From assembly GCA_035772735.1 (NCBI GenBank), contig JASDFA010000007.1, positions 146,009,001-146,073,000 of the forward strand: a stretch of DNA of 64,000 nt. The letters run 5' to 3'. Source of the stretch: Datura wrightii. Lineage: Eukaryota; Streptophyta; Magnoliopsida; Solanales; Solanaceae. Each line of letters opens with the position of its first letter. Position 1 is the first letter of the stretch. A program made the translations under genes and the position numbers. The notes beneath the pieces were generated by a model, which was not told the DNA's origin, did no database searches, and worked only from the letters and a program-made list of their open reading frames with translations. Shown here one piece after another: positions 38,216 to 50,765 of the stretch.

Positions 38216-39753
38216 ATTTAGTAATTGTTATACTATAAAAAATAATTTAATAATATTAAATATAATAAAATAGAAGTTGAATGACCACCTACAAGAATAT
38301 CGAACAAGCTATTTCCCAAAAGTAATAGTAGAGCAAAAAGTGTAACCTTTTTGCTGTAAGTTGCGCAGTTTCCAACTGTATGGAGGCAAATTGGTGCTCC
38401 CTCAGTTCCCATTCAGCTATCACTTATCAGGATGTAATTTTTCTTTTGATTTTTCAAAATTTATAAATAACTATTTCTTAATATATATAAGAACTATTAA
38501 AAAAAAACAAATTTTAAAAAACAGAAACCATCGGAGAAAGGAAAAGTCAAGGATTCAATACCAAGAGTCTTGGTTACACTTCCACACCCGACCCCTCTTA
38601 TATGGGCAACATTCTACGAAGCACTGTTGCACATTTCTCAATAAGTGACCGCTTCCTTTTGTGCTTCACATACTCATCTTTTCCCTTTTTCAATTTAACC
38701 GAAAATCCAAAAGAACAGCTAATTTTTACTAAACGGCATGAACTAAAACCAAGAACCAAATGGAGGTTCATTGACAACCATTACAGCTAAACTGCCACCA
38801 TACTAAGCTATTTCTTTTTACTTCCCCACGATGTCTCCATCTATCGTTTTTGAACTTCAACTAATTTAAAATTGCACCTTATTTTAAAAATAAAGTGTTC
38901 CCTAACAAAGTAATTCTACTATTTTGATTCAAATTCGAAATCTTTTGCTAAAGGCCGAAAAAGGTACTTGTCATTGCACAACTTTGGTAGTGCCAGCGTA
39001 CCTAATACATGTGCTGAGATATTAAATAACATCTCCAGGGCATGTTTTGGGCCCCTATGAACTTTGACCATAACACTACAAAAACTGACCAAAGCGGAAT
39101 ATAAAGAGGAAATGTATAAAAAGTCTATAGAAGTGGTTCAATACACTTTCACAACATTCAACGTAGTGTTGCACATTCCCCTATTAAGTCACCGCCGTTC
39201 ACTGCTTTTACTCTTTCCCGTCTTTGGTAAAATGAGAAGCAAAGCAATTAATAATGCAAATGAGTAAACAAGAGAGAAGAAAACAGAAGCAGGCCAAATT
39301 GAAGCAGGAAAGCAAATAACAATTAGCATTAATTATTAATAGATTCCCCAGCAAAATACTCATACATTTGCTTATAATACCTACAGAAAAAGGAGACTGT
39401 TTCCAGTGTTCCACCCAAAACATGACCCAGTCATCATTTTTCTCCATTTCTTGACTGACTAAAGAAATTTATTTCTGTCATATACTAGTATAATCTAATC
39501 TAAAACCAACCAAAAAGAGAACCTAAAAATCTACTAAGTTTTTTTTTCCTTGAATCTAGAGCCTGTCTGTCTGCTATTACCTAATTCTTCTTCCCTTGAA
39601 GACTATGAAATTAGTTTTATCTTAAACCCTAATAATAACCTCCAAAAACCCATTCCTTTTTGCGGCTAAACAATCTTCTTCCCAAAATCTCCACTGTCAA
39701 AAACTAAAGACATGTTTTTCTTCTTCTAAAACTTCCAAAAGTAAATTTCTGAG
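38216..39753. other. Intergenic DNA, no supported gene
   Basis: Short frames at 38361-38790 and 39064-39267 have no recognisable domains. GTTGCACATT...TAAGT(C)ACCGC words at about 38625 and 39170 suggest an old local duplication. The last 200 bp or so is the 3' region of the gene at 39754. Confidence 0.4.
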
Positions 39754-41603
39754 TCAGTAAGTCCACTCCTGAGGAAGCTGGAGTTCTTGGGACATTGCCA
39801 CCGGCTGACTTCTCAAATTGCGCCATTGTTGATCCGCCACATTGTTATTCCGGTACTTCAAAACACCTCCTATACAAAAAGATTTAACATCAGAAAAATA
39901 ATCAAATTAAAACTGCTACTAGTAGTTAGTTTATTATAATAGAGGATAGTACCATAGTGTTTACCATTATTACATCTGGGTTGAACCTGAGGCTGCAAAT
40001 TCAGATTCAGGGCCTGGACCACCCTGTCTGGTAGTAAAACTGTCGAACAACCTGGTAAATCGACAAACACATAAGCACCACAGAATAAATCAAAGAGAGG
40101 TAAATAACATGAGATTATACTATTTGAATCTTTCGTTACAGTCCATAATACCCACCAAAAACACAGAAAATGTCAAAAACAAGATAAGTGGGGAAAAAAC
40201 AGAGCCGGAAAAGTCCAAATTTGCAGTCTCACGTTCCCACTTATCAATGCCAAGAATGCAAAATTAATAAAACAAATCGGAAAAGAAGAACGACCCGCTT
40301 CAAAAATCTCAGCAAACATGCATAATAGTGAAATTTTACACATGGATTTCTCTATTCAAATTTGTGACGAGGTTCATTAAACAAGGGAAAAGTAAAGGTA
40401 CCTGGCTTCTTCCGGGTTTCAGTTTGGGTTCCAATTCTCCTGGGAATGAAAACCCCAGTTCCAGCACATTCTCTCTTGGGTCCAGGAGTTCCTAGGAAAA
40501 CGGCGCGCATGCCTGAGACAGACTGCGGCGGCGGCGGCTGCTTCTGCTGCTGCTGATGGTGAGATTGTTGAAGAGTCGGCCAAGCAGACATTGCCATGTT
40601 CAAAGGCCTATCAGCTCCATTTCGGTCTCTCCCCTGAGTCAGCTGCTGGTGGTTCTGGCTCATCTGGTACTGCCAAAATCCATCTTTTTCCGGACCCAAT
40701 AATCCTTGCCGTTGCTTCAGTATCTGTTGTTGCTTCAAACGCTGAAACTGCATTTCCACAGACATAAAAATCAATACATTTAGAAGAACGAAAAAAAAAA
40801 GCTGCTTAAGTTTATTCTCAGCACCGGAGTATACAGAATTGAAGCTTACTTGAGCCATTTGTAACTGCTGGTAAGAGACTGGTGGCTGATTAGAGTAGAA
40901 CGAGCCAAGATTAGGCTTAGACATTTTGGGGTCAACATAGACCGGACTTGTCTTCCTCGGCAAAGCCCATATTCCAGCTTTGTGATGACAGAGTCCAGCC
41001 TCTTCCTCCATCATCTTCATTCTTGCAACCTCACCAACTGCAGCATAAAGCAAATCCACAGTCCCCTTCCTGCTCTGCACATCCTTTGGGGAAGTAGCCT
41101 GAAAAGGGCTGTTTGGACTTCCACTGTTCGAGCCCTGCTTGGACCCGAGGATACCACATAACGTTGACTGAGGCGAACTTGACAAACTGTGAACCTACAG
41201 AAAGCCAAAAGAAGAAAAAACCCAAAATCAAAGTTGAGCAAAGCAATATTAAAAAGGAAGCAGCAGACAGAAACATCATGAATAACAAGAAAAAGTATCA
41301 TACCTTGTGGTTTTCAAAGGTGGAGTGAGCCATTTGGCGAGTTAACTCAGTGATATAGTCTTCTTCGTCACTCTCTGTCTCCGTCGAGCCAACAACTGAC
41401 TCCACCGGGGAACTCAGATCCGAGTGAGGACCAAACATGTTAAACCCATATGAGAACTCGTTCTGAAAATCACACACAAAGTGCTTCCTGCTTTCATTTC
41501 CCTCTCCTTTACTGTTATTCTTAAACCCCATGAGAATATCGTCGTCGGTAAGAAACTGCGGCGGTAGCCAGAACTCACACTCCTTCGAGTCTTCCCCCAT
41601 CAT
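39754..41603 (-). CDS. Plant-specific protein of unknown function, five exons
   Basis: Exons on the minus strand: 41603-41304, 41194-40850, 40747-40402, 40051-39965 and 39869-39754. All introns have GT...AG ends and phases 0, 0, 1, 1, giving 397 codons plus TGA. The N-terminus is acidic (CEFWLPPQFL, TDDDIL, then a Ser/Thr/Glu stretch before YITELTRQM). The middle has GSPNSPF and LLYAAVGEVARMKM, followed by Gln-rich stretches (FQRLKQQQILKQRQ and HHQQQQKQ) and a Pro/Gln run. The C-terminus has GMRAVFLG, CAGTGVFIPRR, LLPDRVVQALNLN and a final LPQEWTY. This combination recalls an Arabidopsis family around At2g39870/At3g55690, from memory and unchecked. Low-complexity regions and a nuclear-type composition suggest a regulatory protein, but no function is known to me. 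Confidence 0.85.
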
Positions 41604-41699
41604 AAATTCCACAGAAAATTGAAAAGAGGGGTTACAAAAGAGAGATTTGAAAATGAAACTTAGCAGCTTCCAAAGTTCAATTTAAATGGTGGGAAGAAG

Positions 41700-41750
41700 G
41701 GAGGAGGAGGAGGAGGAGGAGAGTTGTGGGAGACAGTTGATGTTTATATA
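41700..41750 (-). promoter_or_regulatory. TATA box and CT-rich leader of the five-exon gene
   Basis: TATATAAA on the minus strand (41743-41750), followed by a CTC-repeat leader (GGA repeats at 41700-41721 on the plus strand). The ATG lies 140 bp downstream of the TATA box. CT-rich leaders (Y patch) are common in plant core promoters. Confidence 0.65.
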
Positions 41751-41759
41751 AATTCAAAA

Positions 41760-42990
41760 AGAATTAGTAAAGAGACAGATAATGTGTGGGGTTATAAATT
41801 GAAAATCCTAGGTGTTATGGTTTTTTGATGTTTTATTTTCCACACTTGCGGTGTCCGCGATTGAATTGCACCCGGGGTTCCAGCTAAGATTGAGAGATAA
41901 GTGCGCGCCGATTTGGGGCCCGTACCTGAAGCACGTCTGCCACGTGGGAATAGTGGTGGGGCCCACGTATGGAAGTGGTGGAAGACTACTGTGTACAGTC
42001 TACAGGTACTTGTGCGTTTTTTTTTCCCTTTTTATTTTATTATCGAATATTTTTCAGAGAAATTATGGAACTACTAATTAAAATAATTAACTTGTTAATG
42101 AATGCTTAGTTGAATTAAACATAAAAGCCTAATCGTAATGACAACGTGTTGGCGCCTTTGTGTTTTGCCAATATGGGTGGCGGCACACAGATAACAGATT
42201 GTCTTCATCCACTCCTTTGTAGTACTTCGTGCTTTGCATGAATTAATATTTCTCACTTATTTTGCAAGTAATTTGAATATATTTTTAATCTATCAATTTG
42301 TAGTGAAGGTGATTCATCTCTAGAGTACTCTCTTCTGTCCTAATTTATATTATATTTTTTAGTGATTGATAATTAATTATTTTTAAAATTAAATTAACTT
42401 TTATTAAGTTTAGGTGATTAAAATTATATGAAGGTATTATTAATTGTGATTTTTCCCATCTCAGGTTAATATAGTGAGAAAAATATATTTAACAAGTAGT
42501 AAAATTTATATAGCTAGACTTTCGAAAAATAAAAATTATCTAATAAACTGAAACTGAAACATCAATAATATGATCAGTGTAATTTTATAAGTGTGATCTA
42601 AAAAAAAAGGTTATATACAAACTTTACCCTTTTAATAATTTTTATGGGATAAAATTTGCTTTCAAAAGACCCTGAATCAAAAAAATAACAAATAAAGCAA
42701 ATGAATCAACAAGTAATAGTAACTAATGAGGAATAAGGTATGAATTTCTTACACAAATATTATTATTAAAAATCATAATTACAAAAATTATAACTTCTTT
42801 AATTAAATTATATAAATACAAACTATTTAAAATTTTATCTTTTTAATTATATTTTGTATAACTTTTACTTTTCTAAAATATCTATTCTAATTAAATAAAA
42901 TAAAAAAGTTATATTCCTAATATAATAATTTAAATACACAAAATAATATCAAATACTCTCTTTTTCATTAATTTTTTTTGCTGAAATTTA
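41760..42990. other. Upstream region of the five-exon gene, then AT-rich DNA
   Basis: About 41850-41970 is GC-richer, with a CACGTGG element (G-box) near 41940-41946 that could serve the gene at 41603. Beyond 42250 the DNA is AT-rich with Stowaway-like words (TCTGTCCTAATTTATATTAT at about 42335). No gene. Confidence 0.45.
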
Positions 42991-43190
42991 AATATCCTCC
43001 AAAAAAAATTCAAAAATTTCTCTATCTTTCCATATTTATTTTTTCGAAAATTTCTATAATCCCTCTCTCTTCTCCATTTTTATTTTCCCAAAAAATTCTT
43101 TCTTGTCTATATTTCTTTTTTCAAAAAATCCAAAAATTCCTTTTTCTTTTCATTTTTATTTGATTTCCCAAGAATCCTCTCTTCTTTATT
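42991..43190 (+). repeat. Imperfect pyrimidine-rich tandem repeat
   Basis: About four to five units of 40-45 bp with TCAAAAATTTC / CCATTTTTATTTTCCCAA variants. Non-coding; the 61-codon frame across it is a by-product. Confidence 0.55.
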
Positions 43191-43290
43191 TTTTATAAAT
43201 TAATTGTGATTTATTAAAATTTACTTTTATTTTATCGAAATATTTTAAGATCCTTGAATAAAGGGTTAATTCATCCAAAGGTCATCAATT

Positions 43291-43705
43291 ATATGCTATA
43301 ATATATTGGTACACATATACATAATATAATATATAGTGATGATGTCTAATATCTATTATTCATAATCTTTATAAGTGAAAGACTAAAGTAAAAGAAAAAT
43401 TTATGGCTGATGAATATGAGGATAATATGAATAATTTTTTAAAAATATATATATGTATAGTGTTAAATTTTTATACAAAAATTTATTAATAAAAATTGTA
43501 CATAATGTAAAAAATAATTAGATGCACATATATGTTTCAATTGTATAATATAATATTGATACACATATGCATAATATAATATATAGTATATGGTGTCTAA
43601 AATATATTATATACATAATCTTTATATGTGAAAGACTAAAATAAAAGAAAATTTTATGCACGATGAATATGAGGATAATATGAATACTTTTTTAAAAATA
43701 GATAT
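43291..43705 (+). repeat. Direct duplication of about 160 bp
   Basis: 43291-43450 and 43543-43705 share TACACATATACATAATATAATATATAG-type sequence, AATCTTTATA.GTGAAAGACTAAA and GATGAATATGAGGATAATATGAAT, spaced about 250 bp. Non-coding. Confidence 0.75.
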
Positions 43706-45611
43706 AATTATAATATTTAGCATATGTATGGTGTTAAATATAATTACACGTATTAAATTTTTACCATATTTAATCTACTTAAATTATAGAAAAAATTATT
43801 ACTTATGTCATTTATAGAAAATTACCATATTTATAATATTTATCCATTTAATTATGTATAAGGTATATATTGTATATTATGTAATTAAAAATAGTAATAA
43901 CTTTTATAATTATAATTTTAAAAACTTGTATTTATGTAACCTTGCGTGAATAGTAAGTAATACTACTAGATCAAGAGGAAATAGGAAGATGAGACAAACG
44001 CTGGCTCTCCACAAAAATGCTACAAGACTAGACTATATATTATCTTTCTACTTTAATACTCGATCTTCATATTTTCTTAGCTAGAGTCACATGTTCAGTA
44101 GGGTGGAGATATTTCATATCATGCCTAATCACCTTCTTTTAATTTTTCTTCGTTCTACCTTTACATCTCCTAAAAATCTATAGTTTGCCTTTCACACCTC
44201 TTTAGCAGTGCGCCCGCACACCTCTTCATGTATCTGAACACCATCTCATATTTTCCTCGTTTTGTCTGCCGTGGTGGCCACTTCTACCTTATTGTATAAC
44301 TTCATTCCTAATCTTGACTATATATTTGTTTTTAACCATCTCACGTTTTCTTCATTTTCTCACTATTTTTATTCGAATCTTGACTCTATATTTGTTTTTA
44401 ACTGTTCTAATATAAGATATCAAAATATTTCTAAATTTCAAATACCTCCATAAATATCTCTAAGAACTTTATCGTATGCCCTCTCTAAATGTTAATTGTT
44501 TTTAACTGCAACATTTAGATATTGAATTTGGTATTAATTTGTGAATAACTATTGTCTCTGTATCAATTTATATAGCAAGATTTGAGTCAATAAGGAATTT
44601 TCTTTTTATATTGTACTGTGATGTTGTGGAAATCATTATTTATAGTATTTAATTGGCGAATTTTTTATTTTACGTCTCATAATTCTTTTCCAATTAGATT
44701 GAGGTGACATTATTAATGTTGACCTGCTTATGGCTAATTAATTGATCCGTTCTCGATCAAATAGAACAAATGAGAAGATTTTTTTTTTTTTTTTTATGTT
44801 TATGGCGATAATCTCTTGAGAGAATCAATAACTGCATTAAAAATTTTATGCTAGTACATCTGAAATGTTTTAATTATGACTTTATTATATTACATAATAT
44901 CATGTGATATGATGAAATATAATAAAATAAAAATAATGATTACATTTAAAAAAATATATTCATATAATGGATATGATAATAAACTATAAATTTTTAAAAT
45001 TTATAAAATCTAAAACATTTTATGATATGTATATAGCTATAAAAAATTATTTACAAATTAAAACAAAATTTTATAATGAATTAAAAAAATATATAAATAG
45101 AATTGAACAGAGTAATTACAAGCCTTGAAAGAGGGAAAATAGTGTAGGAAATAGGCGACAGGGGTCAGAATGTTGCCTATGTTTAAAGCCTGTGTAACTT
45201 GGTGAGCTCATTAGAAGATCTGCCTGCACACAGATCTCTTTTATTTTGCAGCGAAAATATTCTTATTAAACATGTTATTATTATTATTATTATATTATAT
45301 AAATAAGATTTTTCTTCTCTTTCAATTTTAAGTTTGATAAAAAAAATATAAACACAATAAATATAAAATGCTTTAGGAAAGATTATATGAATTTACGCTT
45401 TAAAATGAAAAATCGCTCAATATCTAAGTGTATATTCAAATTGATAGGACTTATACTTTTCATCTCCTGCATATCGCCTCGCTATATTTTTATTAGCTTC
45501 ATCCCAAAAATGCCATTTAAAATACTGATCGTGTGTAAATGATCATGAGCAATGTGTTTACATTAAATTTATAAATGCAAGATATGGTTTTCTATATAAA
45601 TATTTATCACG
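43706..45611. other. AT-rich intergenic DNA
   Basis: A TCTTGACTNTATATTTGTTTTTAAC word is repeated at about 44312 and 44382. A 7-bp hairpin AGATCTG/CAGATCT is at about 45214-45235. (ATT)n tract near 45277-45293. No gene supported. Confidence 0.45.
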
Positions 45612-45862
45612 TACTATCTTCGTTTTATTTTTACTGTTAGGTTTACTAAAAATATTTGTATCAAAATTTAAGAGATAATTGATCATATTTTTTTCAATTC
45701 TACCCTTAGTACTTAAAGTCATTCTAAAATTAGAAAAGAATTATTATTATATGTTTTCAAAAAATTAATAGGATTATATTAGTCAAATTACCAACCTTAT
45801 TAATTTTTTTTAATGAGTGTGAAAATTTTATCTTAGCAATTAAAATAAAATAGATAGAGTAA
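45612..45862. repeat. MITE, same family as 32565
   Basis: TACTATCTTCGTTTTATTTTTACTG and the inverse of AATTAAAATAAAATAGATAGAG pair. Interior shares TTAAGAGATAATTGATCAT and CTTAGTACTTAAAGTCATTCTAAA with the other copies. Confidence 0.7.
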
Positions 45863-46085
45863 TTATTATTGAGTTATACAGTATATATTTTAACACCAAT
45901 TTTGCTGACATCTAAATTATAATTTTTTAATACGATGTAAACGATTAATATGCTCCCTTATTTGTATGTTTTTTAAGTGATTAGCAGATCAGCATTACCT
46001 GACATTTGTAACGTTCTAGGATTAGTAATATTTAATGTTGTTTTATGCCATTTCAATTGAAGCAAAACCTCCAAATAAAATGTAA

Positions 46086-46351
46086 TCCTTCCGCTCCATT
46101 TAAATTGTTAGGTATATTAAAAATAAATATTTCAAAATACTTATTAGTTTTAAAATTCAAGACATAATTGATCATGTTTTTTCAATTCTACCCTTAGTAC
46201 TTAAAGTCATTCTAAAATGTGAACAAAATTATTATTGTATGTTTTCAAAAAACTAATAAGGTTATATTAGTCAAATTACCATCTCTATTAATTTTTTCTT
46301 AATAAGTGTGAAAATTTTATCTTAACAATTAGAATTGAATAAAGGGAGTAA
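46086..46351. repeat. MITE, same family, 220 bp after the previous one
   Basis: CCTTCCGCTCCATTTAAATTG and the inverse of CAATTAGAATTGAATAAAGGGAG pair. The interior matches the 45612 copy closely and in the same orientation. Confidence 0.75.
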
Positions 46352-46472
46352 GTACTAACAAATCCTTCTTTTCTGTAAATCAATTCGACATGATCTCTGT
46401 TAAATTCTGGAAAAGAAACATAATAAAAATACTTTTATTTACTTTTTAAAGAGAAACGTTGTTGGATTTAAA

Positions 46473-48278
46473 TTGGTTGTCACGTCCCGAGCCTACACCA
46501 TAGACGTAACACGGTATTTTAAGCCACAAATGACTGCAAGTCAACCTCTGGTCTATCATACACTAACATTCTGAGTAAACATGCACAGCGGAACTTAAAA
46601 TTAATAGCATAAAGTATTTAAGAAGAACAAATCTGAAAGTAAAGGTTCAAATCTTTAAATACACTAAATACACTGAAAGCCATATTTGTCTGAAAGTCAT
46701 ATAACTGAGGAGTTGTTGGGACCCCCAGATAACTCTAAGTCTAAACAGAACCAACTGAAAAAAATAAACAAGCCCTCGAATGAGGAGAACTCACACTCTA
46801 ATCTGCTGGAATAAAATGCTCTGAAAGTGAAGTAACTATCTGTGTTGAACCTGAGAACCAACAGTTGTATCATGAAACAATACATCATGAAAAGCATGCG
46901 TCAGTATTTTGAATGTACTGAGTAAGTGGGAGTGACATACTAAATATAAAGTCTGAACTGAAATGACACGCCGTGACCAACAAGTAAACTGAATTGGACT
47001 GCTAATATAATCTGAAATGGTCAAGACGACCTTGTCTAATGGTCATGGACATGCCCTAAGTCTGAAACACTGAATCTGGGATACTGTACTGAACTGACCT
47101 GCTTAATCTGACACTGAACTGGACTGACTAGTGGGAGAGTCTATAACCGACATCTAACCACGTGAGCTAGACGTGGAATCTGATGTATACACCCCACCAG
47201 TAGGACCTAATATACCTTGTAAGGGTATAAAGGCATGAACTAGGTGATCACAAAATGTTTGGGGCCAGTCAAGCCAAATAATACTGAAAACCTACGCTGG
47301 CAACGTAGTTCTGGGAACCTAGGTGCGCTAGAAGCCCGACCCGCTTGGTGCTAAGTTCTACTCCCACTGGAAAACCTAAATTGAACTACTAAGCTGATAG
47401 CTCGAAACTGAGGTCCAAGACTAGTCAGGGACGAATAACTGTATGTACCCTGAGAGTCTTACCGGACCAGATTCTGAAATTGGATTCTAAGACCGGTTAG
47501 AGCTGCTTATCTAGAAGCGTCGTAACCGTCTACAGAACAACTAATAACTGAACTGGGGTCCGTGAACTGGTCAGAGCTATAACTGAATGTCATGACCGCG
47601 TAATGGACTAATTAACTGAAATCTGAATCTGAGTCTGAAAAACTGGGAGGCACCACTGACACCTCGAAAATAAACTGGAGTCAAACTGATCAGTTGACAT
47701 ATTTCTGGATAACATTGAGGTTGCTAAAATCTGACTGAAACTAGACTAATGTGGTTCTGACTGAGATTAGACTGATAAAGTTCTATATTCTGACTAACTG
47801 AATTTCTAAGCAGCTAATAGAGAGATCATTCATGTCGACCATACGGACAATTCATACTAAAAGGCAAATTTTATGAATTTGAGAATTTCATCCAATAGTG
47901 CCAAAATCATTCTCATTCATGGGATATTTACCCAACACATACGGATAGCAAGAAAAATCTAAGAATTCATCCCAAAACGTTCTTCCTTCACTAAAGAAAA
48001 TTGAATGAGCAAGAACTTTTACTCAAAGATTAGGACTCATATTCACTTTTGTAATAATATTGATAAATTGGTGAGGAACTGATGAAGATTATATCAACTA
48101 TAAATAAGAACACCATTCTCAGTGAAATTAATGAGAATAACATAAAGATTTCTCATACTTGAAGACTCAGGACTTAGAATTACTAGAAGAAACTGAGGAG
48201 GATCTTTTCTGCAGTTTTCCAGATTTTCTAAATTAAGTCTCGAATATTGATTTTGAGCTTTCGGGGCATTACATTGGT
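46473..48278 (+). mobile_element. Solo LTR with perfect 5-bp target duplications
   Basis: The segment 46478-48273 (1796 bp) begins TGTCACGTCCCGA and ends TCGGGGCATTACA, so it has TG...CA termini in an extended imperfect inverted pair (10 of 13). It is flanked on both sides by TTGGT (46473-46477 and 48274-48278), a 5-bp target duplication as made by retrotransposon integrase. Composition is richer in GC than the flanks and full of CTGAA/ACTGA words. No gag or pol is present, so it is a solo LTR left by LTR-LTR recombination. A Ty3/gypsy origin is likely but not proven. The ORFs inside are not genes. Confidence 0.75.
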
Positions 48279-50248
48279 ATAAATGAAAATTAAAGAAGAA
48301 AGAAACGAAGGTAGGTGAAAATTTGAACAAGTTCTTCGTATAATAACATTAACTTACTAATATGACCTCGAGTGTAAACTAGACTACTATACAAATTTTA
48401 TTCATAACTCATGAAGGTAGAAAAATTCTTTCAGAGTTTAAAAGGTACTTCTTTGAGTTACCGGTAAATCTTGATTTTTGTTAATTTTGAAACCATTTAT
48501 TTTTCTGATATTCAACATGATTGAAATATATATAATTATAATAATAGTAAAAATAATTAGTTTTATTTTAATATTTTATATTAATAAAAAAATTATAATT
48601 TAATTACTAATAAGTCTAATAGTAGAAATTACTGTGAAATAACCAAAATTATAGGGGATGTCACAAATCACAATGCTTAATGAAGTGACATGACACATGA
48701 ACTATATGTATATGGTAAAGATATTTTATCACTATTACGTATGGCAAAGTCACATCGATGGTGTCACACTGGTCTCACAATAATAGATTACTCTTCACTT
48801 AGTTCTCGCATTTTATTTTGTGAAAATTAAATTATATAAATTTTTATTAATATTAAAATTATATATTTTTATTATATCAATATTTAGATTTAAAATATTA
48901 ATTTAATTTTAAAAATTAATTAAATTAATTTTTATTAATCAAAATATGATAAATAAAAATATTTTAAAAAAATTTTCCCACTTAACTTTTTCCTAAGTCA
49001 ATTAGTAAAAAGTTTTTGAAGATCGAAAGCAAAAGTAGATTTTGATTCATTTTAATTTATAGTTTAAAATAAATTATGAATTTCTTTATGATCATATATT
49101 ATCTTATTAAGAATTTAAAAAAAGTTAAAAATTAAATAAATAATATTAAATAGAAGTAAATATATATATATACACAACACACACATATATATGAAGGCCA
49201 ATTAAGTCACAGGTTCAGCAAAATAAGGAAGCAATAACACTTTTTGTGACACTAACAGGATATTATATTGTTGGATATTATAGTCCCCTCCCTAATTATT
49301 TATTATTTATCTTTTCCTCTTGGACTTTCTTGAACTATCTTAGCACCTTTTGTTGCTGAAACAGTGTAAATATACTGTCGGATAAGAATTATGTTTTATT
49401 ATGAAATAATAATAAAAATATAAGATAATAAAATATACAAAAAAACATTGAGAAGAGAGATGGTTTATATTTTTCAAAATCAATATACAAAATAAATTTA
49501 ATTTAAATTTTTATTTACAGATAAAAAAAAGTTGCTTTAAAATTTTTTAGATAATGAATTTTTGTTACTTGAGATATCTGTAATTTGTATGGTGAACTGT
49601 TTGCAAGTTGTCTACGTTGTAAATCAGAAAAGATTATGGTAAAATTTTTTAAGAAATACTTACAAACGCTTAAACTACTTGCAAGTTTATCAGCCTAATT
49701 GCAAGTATCAAAAAGCTGAGAATTTTTGAATAAGCTACTTGCATGAGTTATTTACATAATTTTCTAAAAATTATAAAAATAATTAAATGAACATTCGTGA
49801 TTCAATATATTTTAATAATTATTATCTCAATAACAAAAATATATAGCACAAACTTTGTAAACCTTTTAATTTAATCATGATCAAAGGCATTTCGAGAAGA
49901 TATTAAATTTCCTTTTAAACTAACAACTAAAATAAAATGGTAAACTCTTACCTATATCGGATATTTATATGAATGAATACATTTCATATGATGAACATAC
50001 ACTACAATCAATCATGATTAATATATATTTAAAATTAGATATTTAATTATAATAATTTAATGTACATCTAATGTGAGTAAATATTTATCAGTAGTAACAT
50101 TTAGAGATGATATGTCAATGAATGGTGAAATTCACTCCGGAGAGTAAATAAATTTTAATTTGCTTGTCCACGCGGGTAGTTAAAAGTATTTATCTTAGAT
50201 AATTGAGGTATTTTATTAAGTTTTTTGAGAAAAAATAAATATTTTTGA

Positions 50249-50281
<33 letters not shown>

Positions 50282-50549
50282 GTTTTTGAAAAACTTAATT
50301 AGATAATCTTTGCCTAAAAATATTTTTAACATTTTAATTAAGCACAAATTTCTATTTCGTAATATAAGTAAAAGTATTTTTTAAAATTAATTAATTAAAT
50401 AATCTATTACTTTTATATTTTTTCAAAAAATATTTCAAACAAAATTTATTTTTTAAAAATAAATAAATTTTTAAAATTTGACCGAACATATAAAAATATT
50501 TACTTTTTTCGTTTTTCAAAATTATAAAATTAGAATTCTTCACTGTTGG
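48279..50549. other. AT-rich intergenic DNA
   Basis: No gene. Simple-sequence tracts: TA/CA-rich near 49165-49190 and (TAA)n at 50249-50281. Confidence 0.45.
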
Positions 50550-50765
50550 GGATATTTGGAGTTGCTTCCGCAGGAGAGCAAAGGATCTGAACTTTTGACG
50601 ATATGCCGACGTGGCGTTAATGTGAAAGGAGGGTCGGGTCGGCCCCTTTAGGTCAAAGCTATTTGTCGTTAGGGTTAGTGGCCGTTTTTAGCTGCTACGT
50701 ATACGGCCCCGTCGTTTTCATAAGGTGGCACAGCCGGCGCTTGTTTCCCGCCCTTTTTTTTTTCA
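50549..50765. promoter_or_regulatory. GC-rich island with DRE/ABRE-like site, no adjacent gene found
   Basis: About 215 bp clearly richer in GC than the surroundings. GCCGACGTGGC at 50605-50615 overlaps a dehydration-responsive core (RCCGAC) and an ABRE core (ACGTGGC). No ORF or exon model was found within 1 kb, so it may be a promoter remnant, an unrecognised non-coding transcript start or part of a decayed element. Confidence 0.3.

Noticed and set aside
41017..41301. Alternative minus-strand ORFs of 85-94 codons across intron 1 and exon 2 of the five-exon gene
   Set aside because: Out of frame with the spliced model, which keeps a continuous 397-codon frame through five exons.
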